This document shows positions 20,431 through 30,230 of a stretch of 64,000 bases of DNA, in pieces. The stretch lies in contig JANFXS010000001.1 in the NCBI GenBank assembly GCA_024460105.1, forward strand, positions 401,895 to 465,894, given 5' to 3'. This DNA is from Anaerotignum faecicola (GTDB lineage Bacteria > Bacillota > Clostridia > Lachnospirales > Anaerotignaceae). Within the stretch, counting starts at the first letter, position 1. The number at the start of each line of letters is the position of its first letter. A model generated the notes under the pieces. That model did not search any database, was not told where the DNA came from, and saw nothing but the letters and a program-made list of their open reading frames with translations. Both the position numbers and the translations under genes were made by a program.

Positions 20431-21894
20431 TTAAAGCATCGGCGAAACAAGCCTTGAAAGCGCCTCCTTAAATCTAAAACTCCTGCTTCTTGCATAATAC
20501 CACTCTTTCGTTATCTCCGTACATTCTTTCAGATCATTGTAAAAATCCTCTTCAAGCATACGGACAGTTTTTGGATCGTATATAAACGCATTAACTTCAA
20601 AATTAAGTCCGAAACTGCGTATATCCATATTTGCCGTTCCGACAGTGGCAACAATCCCGTCTATGTAAACGGTTTTTGAGTGTATAAATCCCGTTTCATA
20701 CTGATAGCATTTAACTCCCGCTTCCAAAAGTTCTCCAAGGTAACTCATGCTGGCCCAATATACAAAGGGATGATCGGGATGCGCCGGTATTATAATACGC
20801 ACGTCAATATCCGAAAGCGCGGCCACCCTCAACGCTTCAAGTATGCCGTCGTCAGGCGAAAAATAAGGCGTTTCGATCAATATTGTTTTTTCCGCCTCAT
20901 TAATCATCTTAAAATAGCTGTTTTTAACATTTCGCCACTGGGTATCGGGCCCGCTGCATACAATTTGTGCCGGAAGATATTCTTTGCATTTATATTTAGG
21001 GAAATAGTAGCTGTTTTTTTCTATCCTGTCATTGGATGAATAATTCCAGTCCATGAGGAAACGGATATGCAGCTGGGCTACAACCTCGCCCTCGAACCTT
21101 ACATGGGTATCCCTCCAAAAGCCAAAACGCTTTACCATTCCCAAATACTCCATTCCTATGTTGAATCCTCCGACATATCCCACAACGCCGTCTATAACCG
21201 CTATTTTCCTGTGGTTTCGGCAGTTAATGCGCAAAAACGGCGGCACGGGGAAAGCCGCCGCCTGTCCCCCGGCGTCGGTAAGCCTTTTAAAAAAGTTTTT
21301 CGGCAGTGTCCTGTTTCCCATGTAGTCGTATAAAACCCTCACCTCAACGCCTTCGGCGGCCTTGTCCGCCAATGCGTCTATAATTCTTTTCCCCAGCTCG
21401 TCCCCTCTGAATATATAGTATTCAAGATGGACAAAGTGTTTTGCATTTTCTATATCGCTTATGAGCGAATCAAATTTCTGCACTCCGTCAGTAAAATGTT
21501 CCATTTTATTATAATAGGTAAGCCAGCTTCCGCTGTTTATATTTAAAGTTGCAAAGTCATAGAGATATTTGTATTCTTTTCCCAAACCGATGCCGTCGTT
21601 GCTGAACGCCTGCATTACGACGCGTTCGGCAAGTTCCTCGTCGTCGTCCACATATTTAAAAAGCGTTTTTTTGTCATTTGCCGTTTTTTCCTCAAAAACT
21701 TTTTGTTTTGACGAATTTCTCCCGAATACAAGATATATAAAAAATCCAAGCACAGGTATAAAAAACAGCACAAACATCCACGCCCATGTGCTCGCCGGGT
21801 TTCGGCGTTCAAAAAACACTACTATAGCGGCAAGGATTACGTTGCCTACGAAAACCGCCGTTATAATTGAAAGTACAATATTAAGTGTTGACAT
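20431..21894 (-). CDS. cls: Cardiolipin synthase
   Basis: Condenses two phosphatidylglycerols into cardiolipin at the membrane. The 487-residue protein starts at the ATG at 21894 (GGAGGTG 7 bases upstream; the TTG at 21912 is rejected). Two N-terminal membrane helices with NPASTWAWMFVLFFIPVLGFFIYLVFGRN are followed by two phospholipase-D motifs, HRKIAVIDGVVGYVGGFNIG and HSKTVYIDGIVATVGTANMD, each with the HxKxxxxD triad and the downstream Gly-Asn. The C-terminal block with RSFGLNFEVNAFIYD and LSRLVSPML is typical of bacterial ClsA-like enzymes. Monocistronic as far as seen. Confidence 0.96.
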   Translation of the reverse strand: MSTLNIVLSIITAVFVGNVILAAIVVFFERRNPASTWAWMFVLFFIPVLGFFIYLVFGRNSSKQKVFEEKTANDKKTLFKYVDDDEELAERVVMQAFSNDGIGLGKEYKYLYDFATLNINSGSWLTYYNKMEHFTDGVQKFDSLISDIENAKHFVHLEYYIFRGDELGKRIIDALADKAAEGVEVRVLYDYMGNRTLPKNFFKRLTDAGGQAAAFPVPPFLRINCRNHRKIAVIDGVVGYVGGFNIGMEYLGMVKRFGFWRDTHVRFEGEVVAQLHIRFLMDWNYSSNDRIEKNSYYFPKYKCKEYLPAQIVCSGPDTQWRNVKNSYFKMINEAEKTILIETPYFSPDDGILEALRVAALSDIDVRIIIPAHPDHPFVYWASMSYLGELLEAGVKCYQYETGFIHSKTVYIDGIVATVGTANMDIRSFGLNFEVNAFIYDPKTVRMLEEDFYNDLKECTEITKEWYYARSRSFRFKEALSRLVSPML

Positions 21895-22054
21895 CCTTTC
21901 CCACCTCCGCAATATTAAAAGTATACCAAAACATTACTTAAATTAACAGCTTATTCAAAAAAATTTATTCCTTTTAAATTTACTATTCCCTAAATACAAA
22001 TATCATGGTAAAATAACTGTTAGGCATCAGATACATTTTAAGGAGGAAATATAA

Positions 22055-22516
22055 ATGCAGTTAAGTGTAGGAGATATTCTTATTATCGCATCAATAATTA
22101 TTGCTGTGGCTTTATTCGTCATGTTCCGCATAGGGAAAAAGAACTATGCCAAAAACCTTGAGGCTCAGACGTTTATTAACCAGTATAAAATGGTAACGCC
22201 GATACTTGTTATTGATAAAAAGTTTGAAAAACCGACTGCCGACAACCTGCCAAAGAATATTTACGAAAAGCTGCCGAAATCGGCCAAGCTTCGCAAAATG
22301 CCTATTGTCAAGGCAAAAGTCGGCCCACAGATCACAACTTTGATGTGCGACAAAAATATATATAACAACCTTCCTGTAAAAAAGACTGTGAAAGTCGAAC
22401 TTGCGGGGGTTTATATATCAAATATAATAGGGCTTAACCTTGAAGCAAAACGGAATAAAACATGGCGCGAAAAACTTTCGGTTTGGCTTTTAAAAAACGG
22501 TCCGAAAAAAATGTGA
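22055..22516 (+). CDS. Hypothetical protein with one N-terminal membrane helix
   Basis: A 153-residue protein of a family I do not recognise. One membrane helix (about residues 8-25, ILIIASIIIAVALFVMF) is followed by a basic cytoplasmic or external domain with MVTPILVIDKKFEKPT and a short beta-rich part (PIVKAKVGPQITTLMCDKN, VELAGVYISNIIGLNLEAKR). There are no catalytic motifs. AAGGAGG lies 8 bases before the ATG. A strong rho-independent terminator directly follows the stop, so it is a complete single-gene unit with consistent codon use, and I regard it as real. Confidence 0.8.
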   Translation: MQLSVGDILIIASIIIAVALFVMFRIGKKNYAKNLEAQTFINQYKMVTPILVIDKKFEKPTADNLPKNIYEKLPKSAKLRKMPIVKAKVGPQITTLMCDKNIYNNLPVKKTVKVELAGVYISNIIGLNLEAKRNKTWREKLSVWLLKNGPKKM

Positions 22517-22520
22517 CAGT

Positions 22521-22558
22521 CCGGCGTTCCCCAAAAGGGGCGCCGGTTTTATTTTTTC
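22521..22558 (+). terminator. Rho-independent terminator
   Basis: CCGGCG-TTCCCC-AAAA-GGGG-CGCCGG forms a stem of about 10 bp followed by TTTTATTTTTT, 5 bases after the 22055-22516 gene. Confidence 0.88.
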
Positions 22559-22565
22559 CGTTAGC

Positions 22566-22834
22566 TTTAGTTTACAATAGCAGACACGGTTTTGACGGAC
22601 GTCAGCGGCACAATATCTGTGTTAAATCCGTCTGGCTTAATATCCGCGCGCCGCAGCGCCTTTGCCCTGCTCTTACGACGCTGACGCCAATTCAACCATT
22701 CCGACCTCATAGGAAAAATTTTTTTGCAGTTCAAGTCGTATACGCGCCGCGCGGCGGATACTGAGTCAAGCGTGCGCAACGCAAAAATACGGAAATTTTT
22801 CCCTTGCAGGGCATGTGCGCCCTTGTAAACTAAA
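22566..22834. repeat. Dispersed palindromic intergenic repeat, copy 4
   Basis: A 269-bp copy whose ends read TTTAGTTTACA and TGTAAACTAAA. Both ends carry T/A where most copies have C/G, so the pairing is kept. Inside are GGAAAAATTTTTTTGCAGTTCAAG and a right arm with GCGTGCGCAACGCAAAAATACGG, both shared with the copies at 40598 and 57999. Confidence 0.75.
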
Positions 22835-23043
22835 ACTCTGAAAAAAACCTAAAAACAAAATATATTTCACCAGTATTGAAAAATTCGTCATATTATTGTA
22901 AAATATTTATGATTGTTAACTATTTTAATCAGAGCGCAATTCAGGAGTATATGTGGTCTGCTTGCACTGATTTAACACACTTTGATAATGACGGCATATT
23001 ATATGCCTGATTATAAAAATGTTAACGGAAAGGGGTATTATGA

Positions 23044-23295
23044 ATGGCAGTTGCATCTTTAGTTCTCGGCATATTGTCAATTATCTGCAGTTTTATAGGC
23101 TATCAGCCTGTGGGCATAGTATTAGCGGTAATCGGGATCGTACTCGGTTCAAAGGCATGCTGCGATCCGGCCAACGCTTCATTAGCGCGCGCCGGAAAAA
23201 TTTGTTCTATCGTAGGCCTTGTTCTATGCCTTCTTATATTTGCCGTATGCGCGCTTTTTGTGGGAGCCGCTTTTACAATCGGCAGCTTTGTTTAA
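23044..23295 (+). CDS. Small Gly/Ala/Ile-rich membrane protein, DUF4190-like
   Basis: An 83-residue protein made of two or three membrane helices (about 2-22, 22-40 and 50-80) with a short loop ASLARAGKICSIVGLVL. This loop-plus-helix pattern (A-x-AGKICSIVGL) is characteristic of the DUF4190 group of small Firmicute membrane proteins; function unknown. AAAGGGG lies about nine bases before the ATG, and a strong terminator follows the stop, so it is a complete small transcription unit. Confidence 0.78.
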   Translation: MAVASLVLGILSIICSFIGYQPVGIVLAVIGIVLGSKACCDPANASLARAGKICSIVGLVLCLLIFAVCALFVGAAFTIGSFV

Positions 23296-23307
23296 AGCCT
23301 GTATTAT

Positions 23308-23345
23308 AATCCTGCCTTTGCAAATGTTTGCGGCAGGATTTGTCT
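23308..23345 (+). terminator. Rho-independent terminator
   Basis: AATCCTGCC and GGCAGGATT form a 9-bp stem around an A/T-rich loop, followed by TGTCTTATT, 12 bases after the small membrane protein stop. Confidence 0.75.
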
Positions 23346-23536
23346 TATTGAAACAAAATCGCATAAATATTTTCCAATACAACTGAAAATATCCGGCTGT
23401 GTTTATAACTGCATTTGCCGTATTTTCATGGCATATGCGGTTAATTTTTCACCGTTCACATTTTAGGCCGTGCATAAACCGTTCGGATTTAATGGATATC
23501 TGATTTTTGCGCGCTGTTCGTTTACTCGGAGGAAAA

Positions 23537-24307
23537 ATGTATCCTTTTATAAATATATTAAACTATAAAATACCCGTTTACGGCCTGCTTTTTGTATCAG
23601 GCCTTATTGTTTCATATTTTTTCGCATACAGAAGGACAATTAAAGGAGGCCTTTCAGCTGACGGCCTCCTTATTATAACGGCATTTGCAATATCCTCAGC
23701 TGTTTTCGGCGCCAAGATACTTTATTTATCTGTTTCACTGCCACGCGAATTGCTTATAAGCCTTATAAAAGACGGAAAATTCGATCTTCTTATGCGCGGC
23801 GGGTTCGTATTTTACGGCGGCCTTGCAGGCGGGATTGTAGGAGCGGCGCTTGGAGCTAAAATTGCCGGTGTAAGCCTTTTAAGTTATGAAGCGGCTATAG
23901 TTCCGTTTATTCCCTTAGGCCACTCCTTCGGACGTATCGGCTGTTTTATGTCTGGCTGCTGTTTCGGCATACCGTATAACGGGATACCGGGCATCTGTTT
24001 TCCAAATTCTCTGGCCGGCCTTCCTCCTGACATATCCGTTTTTCCCGTGCAGCTTTTGGAATCGGCGGCAAACTTATTTATATGTATACTTTTAACCGTA
24101 TACTCAAAAAAACCCCGCCGTAAATATGACATAACCCTGCTTTATCTCGGGCTTTACTCCCTGTGCAGATTCCCGCTTGAATTCCTAAGGGGCGATATGG
24201 CGCGCGGCTTGTTCCTTTCAATTTCAACTTCCCAGTGGATAAGCGCCGCCGTTGCCATTTCATGCTTATGTTATTTATTCTTCCGCCATAAAAAACAATT
24301 TTTATAA
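23537..24307 (+). CDS. Prolipoprotein diacylglyceryl transferase-like protein, Cys-rich variant
   Basis: A 256-residue multi-helix membrane protein of the Lgt family, which transfers diacylglycerol from phosphatidylglycerol to the lipobox cysteine. The start at 23537 follows GGAGG by four bases; the upstream TTG at 23507 is rejected. MRGGFVFYGGLAGGI (86-100) and H129-S-F-G-R133-I-G match the Lgt core, so the essential arginine is kept. The usual asparagine of GRxGNF is Cys (C136), and the segment reads GCFMSGCCFG with three cysteines. This variant occurs in Firmicute Lgt paralogs. Whether it is the main Lgt or a specialised paralog is open. The C-terminal LYSLCRFPLEFLRGDMA block is typical of the family. 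Confidence 0.85.
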   Translation: MYPFINILNYKIPVYGLLFVSGLIVSYFFAYRRTIKGGLSADGLLIITAFAISSAVFGAKILYLSVSLPRELLISLIKDGKFDLLMRGGFVFYGGLAGGIVGAALGAKIAGVSLLSYEAAIVPFIPLGHSFGRIGCFMSGCCFGIPYNGIPGICFPNSLAGLPPDISVFPVQLLESAANLFICILLTVYSKKPRRKYDITLLYLGLYSLCRFPLEFLRGDMARGLFLSISTSQWISAAVAISCLCYLFFRHKKQFL

Positions 24308-25000
24308 TCCCGCCTTATGCGCATGGCATAATAAAAGCTAGCTTCTAATATATAAATGCAAAATTTTTTTAATTATCGCTTTTATACATGAAATATATAA
24401 ATCCGCTTTTACCGAATTTTTAATTTATGCCTCCGCAATACAATTTACAGGCTGTTCATAAGCAGTAATGATAAAAACATACCAAAAAGCAGCTGCATAT
24501 AATAATTTAAACCGTTACAATTAACAATCGCTAACTTCTTTTTTTCATACCTTTTCAAGAAAAAAATCTTTACTTAGAATATTTTATCTGCTATAATTTC
24601 ACCAATTATTTAGTGTACGCTAATTTTAATTATTCAAAAACAATATTTTATAATAGAAAAAATAATATTGCGGTTTTCACAGCCGGATTATATATCCCAT
24701 ATGAAAAACACAGCCTGCAGATAACCAAATAAAATGTCGGCGTCCCCCTTAATATCCTTTCGTTTATCATAGTAAATTTTAAACCAAACAAGCCGAATCC
24801 GCTTTATTGGGCGGAGCCTTTTACTTCGCATATTATGAATAAAAAATATTAAATATCACATAATAGGTTCTTTCCTCCGCGCCGACCAAAAAGAAATAAT
24901 AAACTGATTTATAATCATATTGATACAAAACGTCATGCATTTCAGGCTCTTCAAGAAAATTGCCTAAAAAATAAATAAAAAAAGGAGTAAAAACAAAAAA
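24308..25000. other. A/T-rich non-coding region
   Basis: About 690 bp of A/T-rich DNA between the Lgt-like gene and a chemoreceptor gene. I see no ORF with a ribosome site, no RNA motif and no copy of the dispersed repeat. The last 30 bases hold the ribosome site AAAAAAGGAG of the chemoreceptor. Confidence 0.4.
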
Positions 25001-27115
25001 ATGAAGAAAGTTAAATTAACAAAACCAAAAAAGATTTCAACATCACTAATCTTATTTTCAACGGCAATACTTTTCGTACTTAACCTGCTCTCAGCAATGA
25101 TTATGATTTATATTACAGGCCATGGTATGAATCGGAAACAGGATGCATTTTTACAGCAAACTACATTGAGCGCCCAAAAACAGGTTGAAAATTTTATAGA
25201 TAAATATACGGGCATTACGGAAGCGCTTGCAAACAACCAACAGTTAAGGGCTTCTTTAAAAGCTGACGGAATTGAAACAACAATATCCGAAAATAAAGAT
25301 TTTTCAGATATTCTCGAAACCTTAAACGAAACAATGTCTAAATATCCGGATATTCTCGGAATAGGAATCGGCAGTATTGCGGAAGACAGCATTTACAATC
25401 AGGACGGACTGCGGCTTAATGTTTCATTAAGCGCCCGCCCATATTTTAGTTCTGCCAGCAAATCTACATACGTTACTCAGCCATACATAGACGAATCTAC
25501 CGGCGAAATGTGTATTTCTGTCGCTTCTCCGATTGATGATGATAAAGGACTTCACGGCATTTTAATTGTAGATTTAAAGTTGGCGCAATTATCGGAGTTT
25601 TTATCCCAAATGTCTTTTGGCGGCTCCGGCCATAGCATACTGCTTTCCGATGACAACACAATTGTCGGATATGAAGAACTAAGCATTATAGGCAAAAATT
25701 TCAGCGACTTAAACGCATCAGGCGATATCCTGTCCGAAATAGATTCCCCAAGCGGAAAAGTTATAGCTTATCAGATAAGCGGTGAAAAAAGGGTAGGCGT
25801 TATGGCCGAACTGTCTAACGGAGGCTGGAAAGTCCTTACATCTATGTCGTCGGCAGAATATAACTCACAGACCGTAAAAACAATATTGTTCTTATTAATA
25901 TTATTAATGTTTGTCGCGGTAATTGTGGCCGTTTCCCTGCGCCATATAATAGTAAAAAAACTGCGCCCTCTTTCGGAACTTAACCAAGGGTTAAAAGAAG
26001 TAAGCGGCGGCAACCTTAATTTATCGGTTTCATACAGAGCAAGCGATGAAATAGGCGAAATGGCAGATTCAATGAGATCATGCATTTCGAGCCTGTCGTC
26101 ATATGTAGGCGAAATAAGCGACGTTATGGGAAGGCTTGCAAGCGGCGATCTCACAGTAAAACCAAGCATAGAATTTAACGGCGACTTTATTCCTATACAA
26201 CGCTCCATATCCAAGTTTATAGATACCCTGACACAGCTTATTCGCGACATTTCACAGGCGTCTGATCAGGTTTCTTCAGGAGCCGGGCAAGTTTCTTCCG
26301 GAGCCCAGGCTTTGGCACAGGGCGCAACAGAGCAGGCATCGTCAGTTGAAGAACTTGCGGCAACGCTGTCCGAGCTTTCGTCAACTGTAAAGAACAATTC
26401 CGAAATGGCCCGGGCCGCCAGCATAAACGCAAATCAAGTAAACAACGAAATAATAGAAAGCAGTGAAAAAATGAACCATTCGCTTGAAGTAATGGAAGAA
26501 ATACGCACCGGTGCCGGCAAAGTCAGCGGAATTATCAAGACAATTGAAGATATTGCTTTTCAGACAAATATACTGGCTTTAAACGCCGCCGTCGAGGCGG
26601 CGCGAGCCGGTCAGGCAGGAAGGGGCTTTGCAGTCGTAGCCGACGAGGTGCGCAACCTCGCCGCAAAATCCGCCGAAGCATCCAAAGCAACGACAGAACT
26701 TATCGGCGGCATGGTTTCATCTATAGAAAAAGGCAGCGGCAGTATGGAACAAACAAAACGGTATATGGATAATGTCGTTGCAAATGCAGATGAAATTACG
26801 GCTGTGTTTCAAAAAATTTCGGCCGCTTCGGAAGATCAGTTCACTTCCATTTCACAGGTTACACAAGGTACGGATCAAATTTCAAGCGTAGTGCAGACAA
26901 ATTCCGCAACAGCCGAACAAAGCGCCGCCGCCAGTGAGGAACTTTCAAGCCAAGCTCTGCTTCTTAAAGAAATGATTGGAAAATTCAAGCTGACCGGATC
27001 GGAACCGCTTTCTTCCGAACCGCAAAACAATACGTTACATATACAAAACATCGATTCTATGATGTGCCAAAGCAGCGAAAGCGAAACGTCGCATTACTAT
27101 GACGGCAAATACTGA
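25001..27115 (+). CDS. Methyl-accepting chemotaxis protein, dCache-like sensor
   Basis: A 704-residue membrane chemoreceptor that passes ligand signals to CheA/CheW. Membrane helix 1 is at about 13-36. A long extracellular domain (about 40-285) follows with features of a double Cache fold ([37 protein letters not shown], then [19 protein letters not shown]). Helix 2 is at about 292-314 ([19 protein letters not shown]), then HAMP. The signalling hairpin [23 protein letters not shown] with [16 protein letters not shown] is near residues 515-560. There is no C-terminal CheR-binding pentapeptide. The Cache domain has YxxxR-like elements, but the aspartate pattern for amino-acid binding is not clear enough to assign a ligand. 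Single-gene unit. Confidence 0.95.
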   Translation: MKKVKLTKPKKISTSLILFSTAILFVLNLLSAMIMIYITGHGMNRKQDAFLQQTTLSAQKQVENFIDKYTGITEALANNQQLRASLKADGIETTISENKDFSDILETLNETMSKYPDILGIGIGSIAEDSIYNQDGLRLNVSLSARPYFSSASKSTYVTQPYIDESTGEMCISVASPIDDDKGLHGILIVDLKLAQLSEFLSQMSFGGSGHSILLSDDNTIVGYEELSIIGKNFSDLNASGDILSEIDSPSGKVIAYQISGEKRVGVMAELSNGGWKVLTSMSSAEYNSQTVKTILFLLILLMFVAVIVAVSLRHIIVKKLRPLSELNQGLKEVSGGNLNLSVSYRASDEIGEMADSMRSCISSLSSYVGEISDVMGRLASGDLTVKPSIEFNGDFIPIQRSISKFIDTLTQLIRDISQASDQVSSGAGQVSSGAQALAQGATEQASSVEELAATLSELSSTVKNNSEMARAASINANQVNNEIIESSEKMNHSLEVMEEIRTGAGKVSGIIKTIEDIAFQTNILALNAAVEAARAGQAGRGFAVVADEVRNLAAKSAEASKATTELIGGMVSSIEKGSGSMEQTKRYMDNVVANADEITAVFQKISAASEDQFTSISQVTQGTDQISSVVQTNSATAEQSAAASEELSSQALLLKEMIGKFKLTGSEPLSSEPQNNTLHIQNIDSMMCQSSESETSHYYDGKY

Positions 27116-27193
27116 TTGCCCGGCTTCAAACATCTAAATATTCAAATAAACTATTTTATATAAATCCCATATTATACAAATCACTGCAAAATA

Positions 27194-27222
27194 AACGGCA
27201 TGGCTTAAACGCCATGCCGTTA
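27194..27222 (+). terminator. Hairpin after chemoreceptor gene
   Basis: AACGGCATGGC-TTAAAC-GCCATGCCGTT is a perfect 11-bp stem about 80 bases after the chemoreceptor stop, followed by TATATTATT. The rest of 27116-27441 shows no gene. Confidence 0.6.
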
Positions 27223-27441
27223 TATTATTCGGCTATTTCCTTACATCCGTTGTTTAACACGCATCGCCGCAATATAAAAACCGCTTCAAACAGCTTTTCC
27301 AAACGGTCAACATTCAGATATACCTATATCCACTACGGTAAACGCATAACCGGATTTACATTCAATCGGAAAGAACCATGGCACGTTAAAACAGCATTTA
27401 AATCGTATAATAACAGCTTTCCGTATTAAACGCCGTCAGCC

Positions 27442-29514
27442 TTACTGCATAAGATTATTCATACTTTTAAGGCATATTCCAAGAGTTGAGGCATTATGGA
27501 AAAGCGCCGATGCCGTGGGTTGTATTACCCCTCCCACGCCAAGAAGTATAAGGCTTCCGTTAACTGCAAGTATAGTTTTATAGTTCATCCCGATTCTTTT
27601 CATCATAAGAGCGCTTAAACGCCTTAACGCAACAAGTTCCCAAAGACTTTCAGCAGATATTGTTATATCTGCAATTTCCCTTGCAAGTTCTGCTCCTTCG
27701 CTTATGGCAACGCCTGCGTTTGCAGCCGAGAGAGCCGGCGAATCGTTTATACCGTCGCCAACCATTATAACGCCGTTTCCCCTCTCCCTTTCCTTCTTAA
27801 CAAATTCTGCTTTTTCATCAGGCAACGCTTCCGAATAATATTCGTCCACGCCTATTTTATCCGCAATAGCCGCAGCCGTACGTTCGCTGTCTCCGGTCAT
27901 CATTACAATTTTCAGGCCTTCGCCTTTAAGCTCTTTGATAACGCTCGCCGCTTCTTCCCTAACCGGATCTTCTATGCATATAACCGCCGCAAGAACACTG
28001 TCAACTGCCAAATATAGATGCGAATATTCCGTCGGAAGTTCGTCAAACAGCTTTTCATATCCTTGACGTACAGTGCAGTTTTCATCTTCAAACACAAAAT
28101 GGTAGCTTCCGATTATGACCCTCTTATCTCCGATATACGATGCAATTCCATGCGCAACAATATAGTCTACTTTCGAGTGCATCTCTTCATGTTCAAGGCG
28201 CCTTCTTTTTGCCTCGCGCACAACCGCCTTTGCCATTGGGTGTGGGAAATGTTCTTCAAGGCATGCCGCAACCCTCAGCATTTCCTCAGGGCTTCCCTCT
28301 CCGAACGAAATAACTTCCTTTACCTCCGGGCGCGCTTTTGTGAGTGTTCCCGTTTTATCAAACACAATAGTATCGGCGGCCGCAACGGCCTCAATATATT
28401 TTCCCCCTTTTATGGTTATACTGCGCGAATTTGCTTCACGTATTGCCGAAAGCACGGTTATCGGCATTGCAAGCTTGAGCGCGCACGAAAAGTCAACCAT
28501 AAGCACAGAAAGCGCTTTCGTTACATTTCTTGTTACAGCCCATACGGCAGCTGTTCCCAAAAATGTGTAAGGCACAAGGCGATCCGCCAAATGCTCCGCC
28601 TTGCTTTCAACTGAAGATTTCAGCTTTTCCGTTTCTTCAATCATTTTTATAATCTTTTCAAATCTTGTGGAGCCTGAAACTTCTTTAATCTTAATAACAA
28701 GTTCGCCTTCTTCTATAACCGTGCCGGCGTAAACATATCCGTCCCGGCCTTTTTTCACAGGCAGCGGTTCGCCTGTCATTGATGCTTGGTTAACCATTGC
28801 CTCGCCTTCCGTTACAATTCCGTCGAACGGTATAACGCCTCCCATACGTACAACAACCTCGTCTCCACATTCAACGTCGTCCGTATTGGCGAGTATTTCC
28901 TGCTCTCCGTGCTTCACCCATACCTTGTTTACATTAAGCGACATGCTGCGAGCCAAATCTCCCACAGATTTTTTATGCGTCCATTCTTCAAGCAGTTCTC
29001 CTATTCCCAGCATAAACATAACCGACCCGGCCGTTGCAAAATCTCTTCTCGCAATTGACACTCCTATAGCGACCGCGTCCAAGACAGGCACTTCCAGCTT
29101 TTTTCTTAATAGGCATTTAATTCCGTTTCCTATATACCTTATGGACTTAACGGCAGTATTGATAACCCTTACAGGATATGGTATAAAGCATTTCATAAAC
29201 ATACGCATTCCTATTTTTAATATGAGTTTTTCCTTATAGTATGCGTTAATTTCCCTTCCGGAATTTTCCGCTATTCCTTCCGGAAGAGCCGCCGCTTCAT
29301 ATTTAAACCTCCTTAAAGCTTCAATTATTTCTTTCCTAGTGCAGGAATAAACAATCGCCGCATCGGCAGTGCGTTCATAAATCTTAACGCTTAATATCCC
29401 GTTAAATCCGTTTAAATAATAATAAAGTGTGTCAGCCTCTTTAAACGACATATTGTTTTGAGCCATATGCACGCGTATACGGCCTTCAATTTCATGTTTA
29501 ATAATAAATTTCAA
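27442..29514 (-). CDS. P1B-like heavy-metal P-type ATPase with SCALKL in place of CPx
   Basis: A 690-residue ATP-driven metal exporter. An N-terminal ferredoxin-like HMA-type domain (about 1-70) lacks the CxxC metal motif. Membrane helices follow, then the actuator TGEP (247-250), the phosphorylation site DKTGT (D386), an HP motif in HFPHPMAKAV, and GDGINDSPAL. The metal-binding membrane motif that is CPC or CPx in copper, zinc and cadmium pumps reads DFSCALKLAMP (341-351), with no Pro after Cys. Such SCA-type pumps accompany small DUF6110 partners in Firmicutes; manganese or iron is a plausible cargo, but this is inference. It is third in an operon with a 26-residue protein and a DUF6110 protein. 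Confidence 0.92.
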   Translation of the reverse strand: MKFIIKHEIEGRIRVHMAQNNMSFKEADTLYYYLNGFNGILSVKIYERTADAAIVYSCTRKEIIEALRRFKYEAAALPEGIAENSGREINAYYKEKLILKIGMRMFMKCFIPYPVRVINTAVKSIRYIGNGIKCLLRKKLEVPVLDAVAIGVSIARRDFATAGSVMFMLGIGELLEEWTHKKSVGDLARSMSLNVNKVWVKHGEQEILANTDDVECGDEVVVRMGGVIPFDGIVTEGEAMVNQASMTGEPLPVKKGRDGYVYAGTVIEEGELVIKIKEVSGSTRFEKIIKMIEETEKLKSSVESKAEHLADRLVPYTFLGTAAVWAVTRNVTKALSVLMVDFSCALKLAMPITVLSAIREANSRSITIKGGKYIEAVAAADTIVFDKTGTLTKARPEVKEVISFGEGSPEEMLRVAACLEEHFPHPMAKAVVREAKRRRLEHEEMHSKVDYIVAHGIASYIGDKRVIIGSYHFVFEDENCTVRQGYEKLFDELPTEYSHLYLAVDSVLAAVICIEDPVREEAASVIKELKGEGLKIVMMTGDSERTAAAIADKIGVDEYYSEALPDEKAEFVKKERERGNGVIMVGDGINDSPALSAANAGVAISEGAELAREIADITISAESLWELVALRRLSALMMKRIGMNYKTILAVNGSLILLGVGGVIQPTASALFHNASTLGICLKSMNNLMQ

Positions 29515-29589
29515 AATTATCCCTCCATGCCCTGTCGGGGCTTGAACAAAAAAGCGGAACTGAAAGCAAATCCAGTTCCGCCGCCATTT

Positions 29590-29871
29590 TTATTCTTCAG
29601 CTTTATTTTCAGCGTCTTCTACAACGGCCGCTTCCTTTTCAGCCGCCCTTTTTTCATTGATCTGTTTTGCCTGAGCAACAATATCTTCAGAATTTTCCTG
29701 AACCTCCGTTACAGTTTTCATAACGCTGTCCTTAACCCTGAGCGCCGCCGCCGTACACTGCACATACGCCCTTTTGGCGTCTTTGCTGGCAAGAAGTTTA
29801 ACGCCTGCCGTTCCGAAAGCTACCCCTCCGAGGAACAAACCTAATTTTTTCATTTGCAAATCATTCAACAT
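29590..29871 (-). CDS. DUF6110-like membrane-anchored coiled-coil protein
   Basis: A 93-residue protein with one N-terminal membrane helix (about 9-28, LGLFLGGVAFGTAGVKLLAS), then a helix with DAKRAYVQCTAAALRVKDSVMKTVTEVQENSEDI and a Glu/Ala-rich tail. This architecture, located directly before a P-type metal ATPase, matches the DUF6110 family. A role as accessory or regulatory partner of the pump is inferred from linkage only. The start at 29871 has AAGGGGG nine bases upstream. Confidence 0.78.
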   Translation of the reverse strand: MLNDLQMKKLGLFLGGVAFGTAGVKLLASKDAKRAYVQCTAAALRVKDSVMKTVTEVQENSEDIVAQAKQINEKRAAEKEAAVVEDAENKAEE

Positions 29872-29885
29872 AAAAAATTCCCCCT

Positions 29886-29966
29886 TTATTTATGCTTATA
29901 TCCTGTATACATTGCCATTGCAAAGCAAAAAACTGACGCCCATGCCCAAAACTTATGGTTTTTCAT
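29886..29966 (-). CDS. 26-residue hydrophobic protein, DUF6219-like
   Basis: A very small gene read directly from the sequence: ATG ending at 29966, stop at 29886. The product opens MKNHKFWAWASVFCF, continues with an aromatic, Met-rich helix and ends TGYKHK. GGAGGGG lies six bases before the ATG, an excellent ribosome site. A W-A-x-A-S-x-x-C/F, Met-rich, TGYKHK-ending peptide upstream of DUF6110 and a P-type ATPase fits the DUF6219 family as I remember it. It would insert in the membrane as a single helix and may be a pump regulator, by analogy to other pump micropeptides (inference). It is first in the operon, 15 bp before the DUF6110 gene. Confidence 0.75.
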   Translation of the reverse strand: MKNHKFWAWASVFCFAMAMYTGYKHK

Positions 29967-30056
29967 TTTTCTACCCCTCCTGCCAATTTAACATTCAGCC
30001 TTTTAAAATATTCGCTCCAACCAAGCGCAATAAGGCATGCAACATAAAATATCTAA

Positions 30057-30074
30057 ACACAACTATAGTTGTGT
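30057..30074. promoter_or_regulatory. 18-bp perfect palindrome, likely operator of metal ATPase operon
   Basis: ACACAACTATAGTTGTGT is an exact inverted repeat lying about 12-30 bases after the predicted transcription start of the ATPase operon. The position fits a repressor operator. The size and A/T centre resemble metal-responsive repressor sites; the regulator is not identified. Confidence 0.6.
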
Positions 30075-30092
30075 ATCGCTAATAACTAAGTA

Positions 30093-30121
30093 ATTTTAGC
30101 ACTATTCGCATTTTTTGTCAA
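30093..30121 (-). promoter_or_regulatory. Sigma-A promoter of the metal ATPase operon
   Basis: On the minus strand TTGACA (30116-30121) and TAAAAT (30093-30098) are 17 bp apart. Transcription would begin near 30086 and pass through the palindrome at 30057-30074. Confidence 0.8.
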
Positions 30122-30230
30122 CATTAAAAGAAATATAGATTTCAGTGATCGTCCGCCTCTTATTTCATATAGAAAAAATTCCGTTTCGGTCATCATAGCA
30201 TAATAAAAATAAAACTCAACCGAGCGTTTG

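Noticed and set aside
22567-22779. 70-codon minus-strand ORF
   Set aside because: Lies in repeat copy 4, which explains the open frame.
27214-27429. 71-codon plus-strand ORF after the chemoreceptor
   Set aside because: Starts inside the hairpin at 27194-27222, lacks a ribosome site and shows random-like composition.
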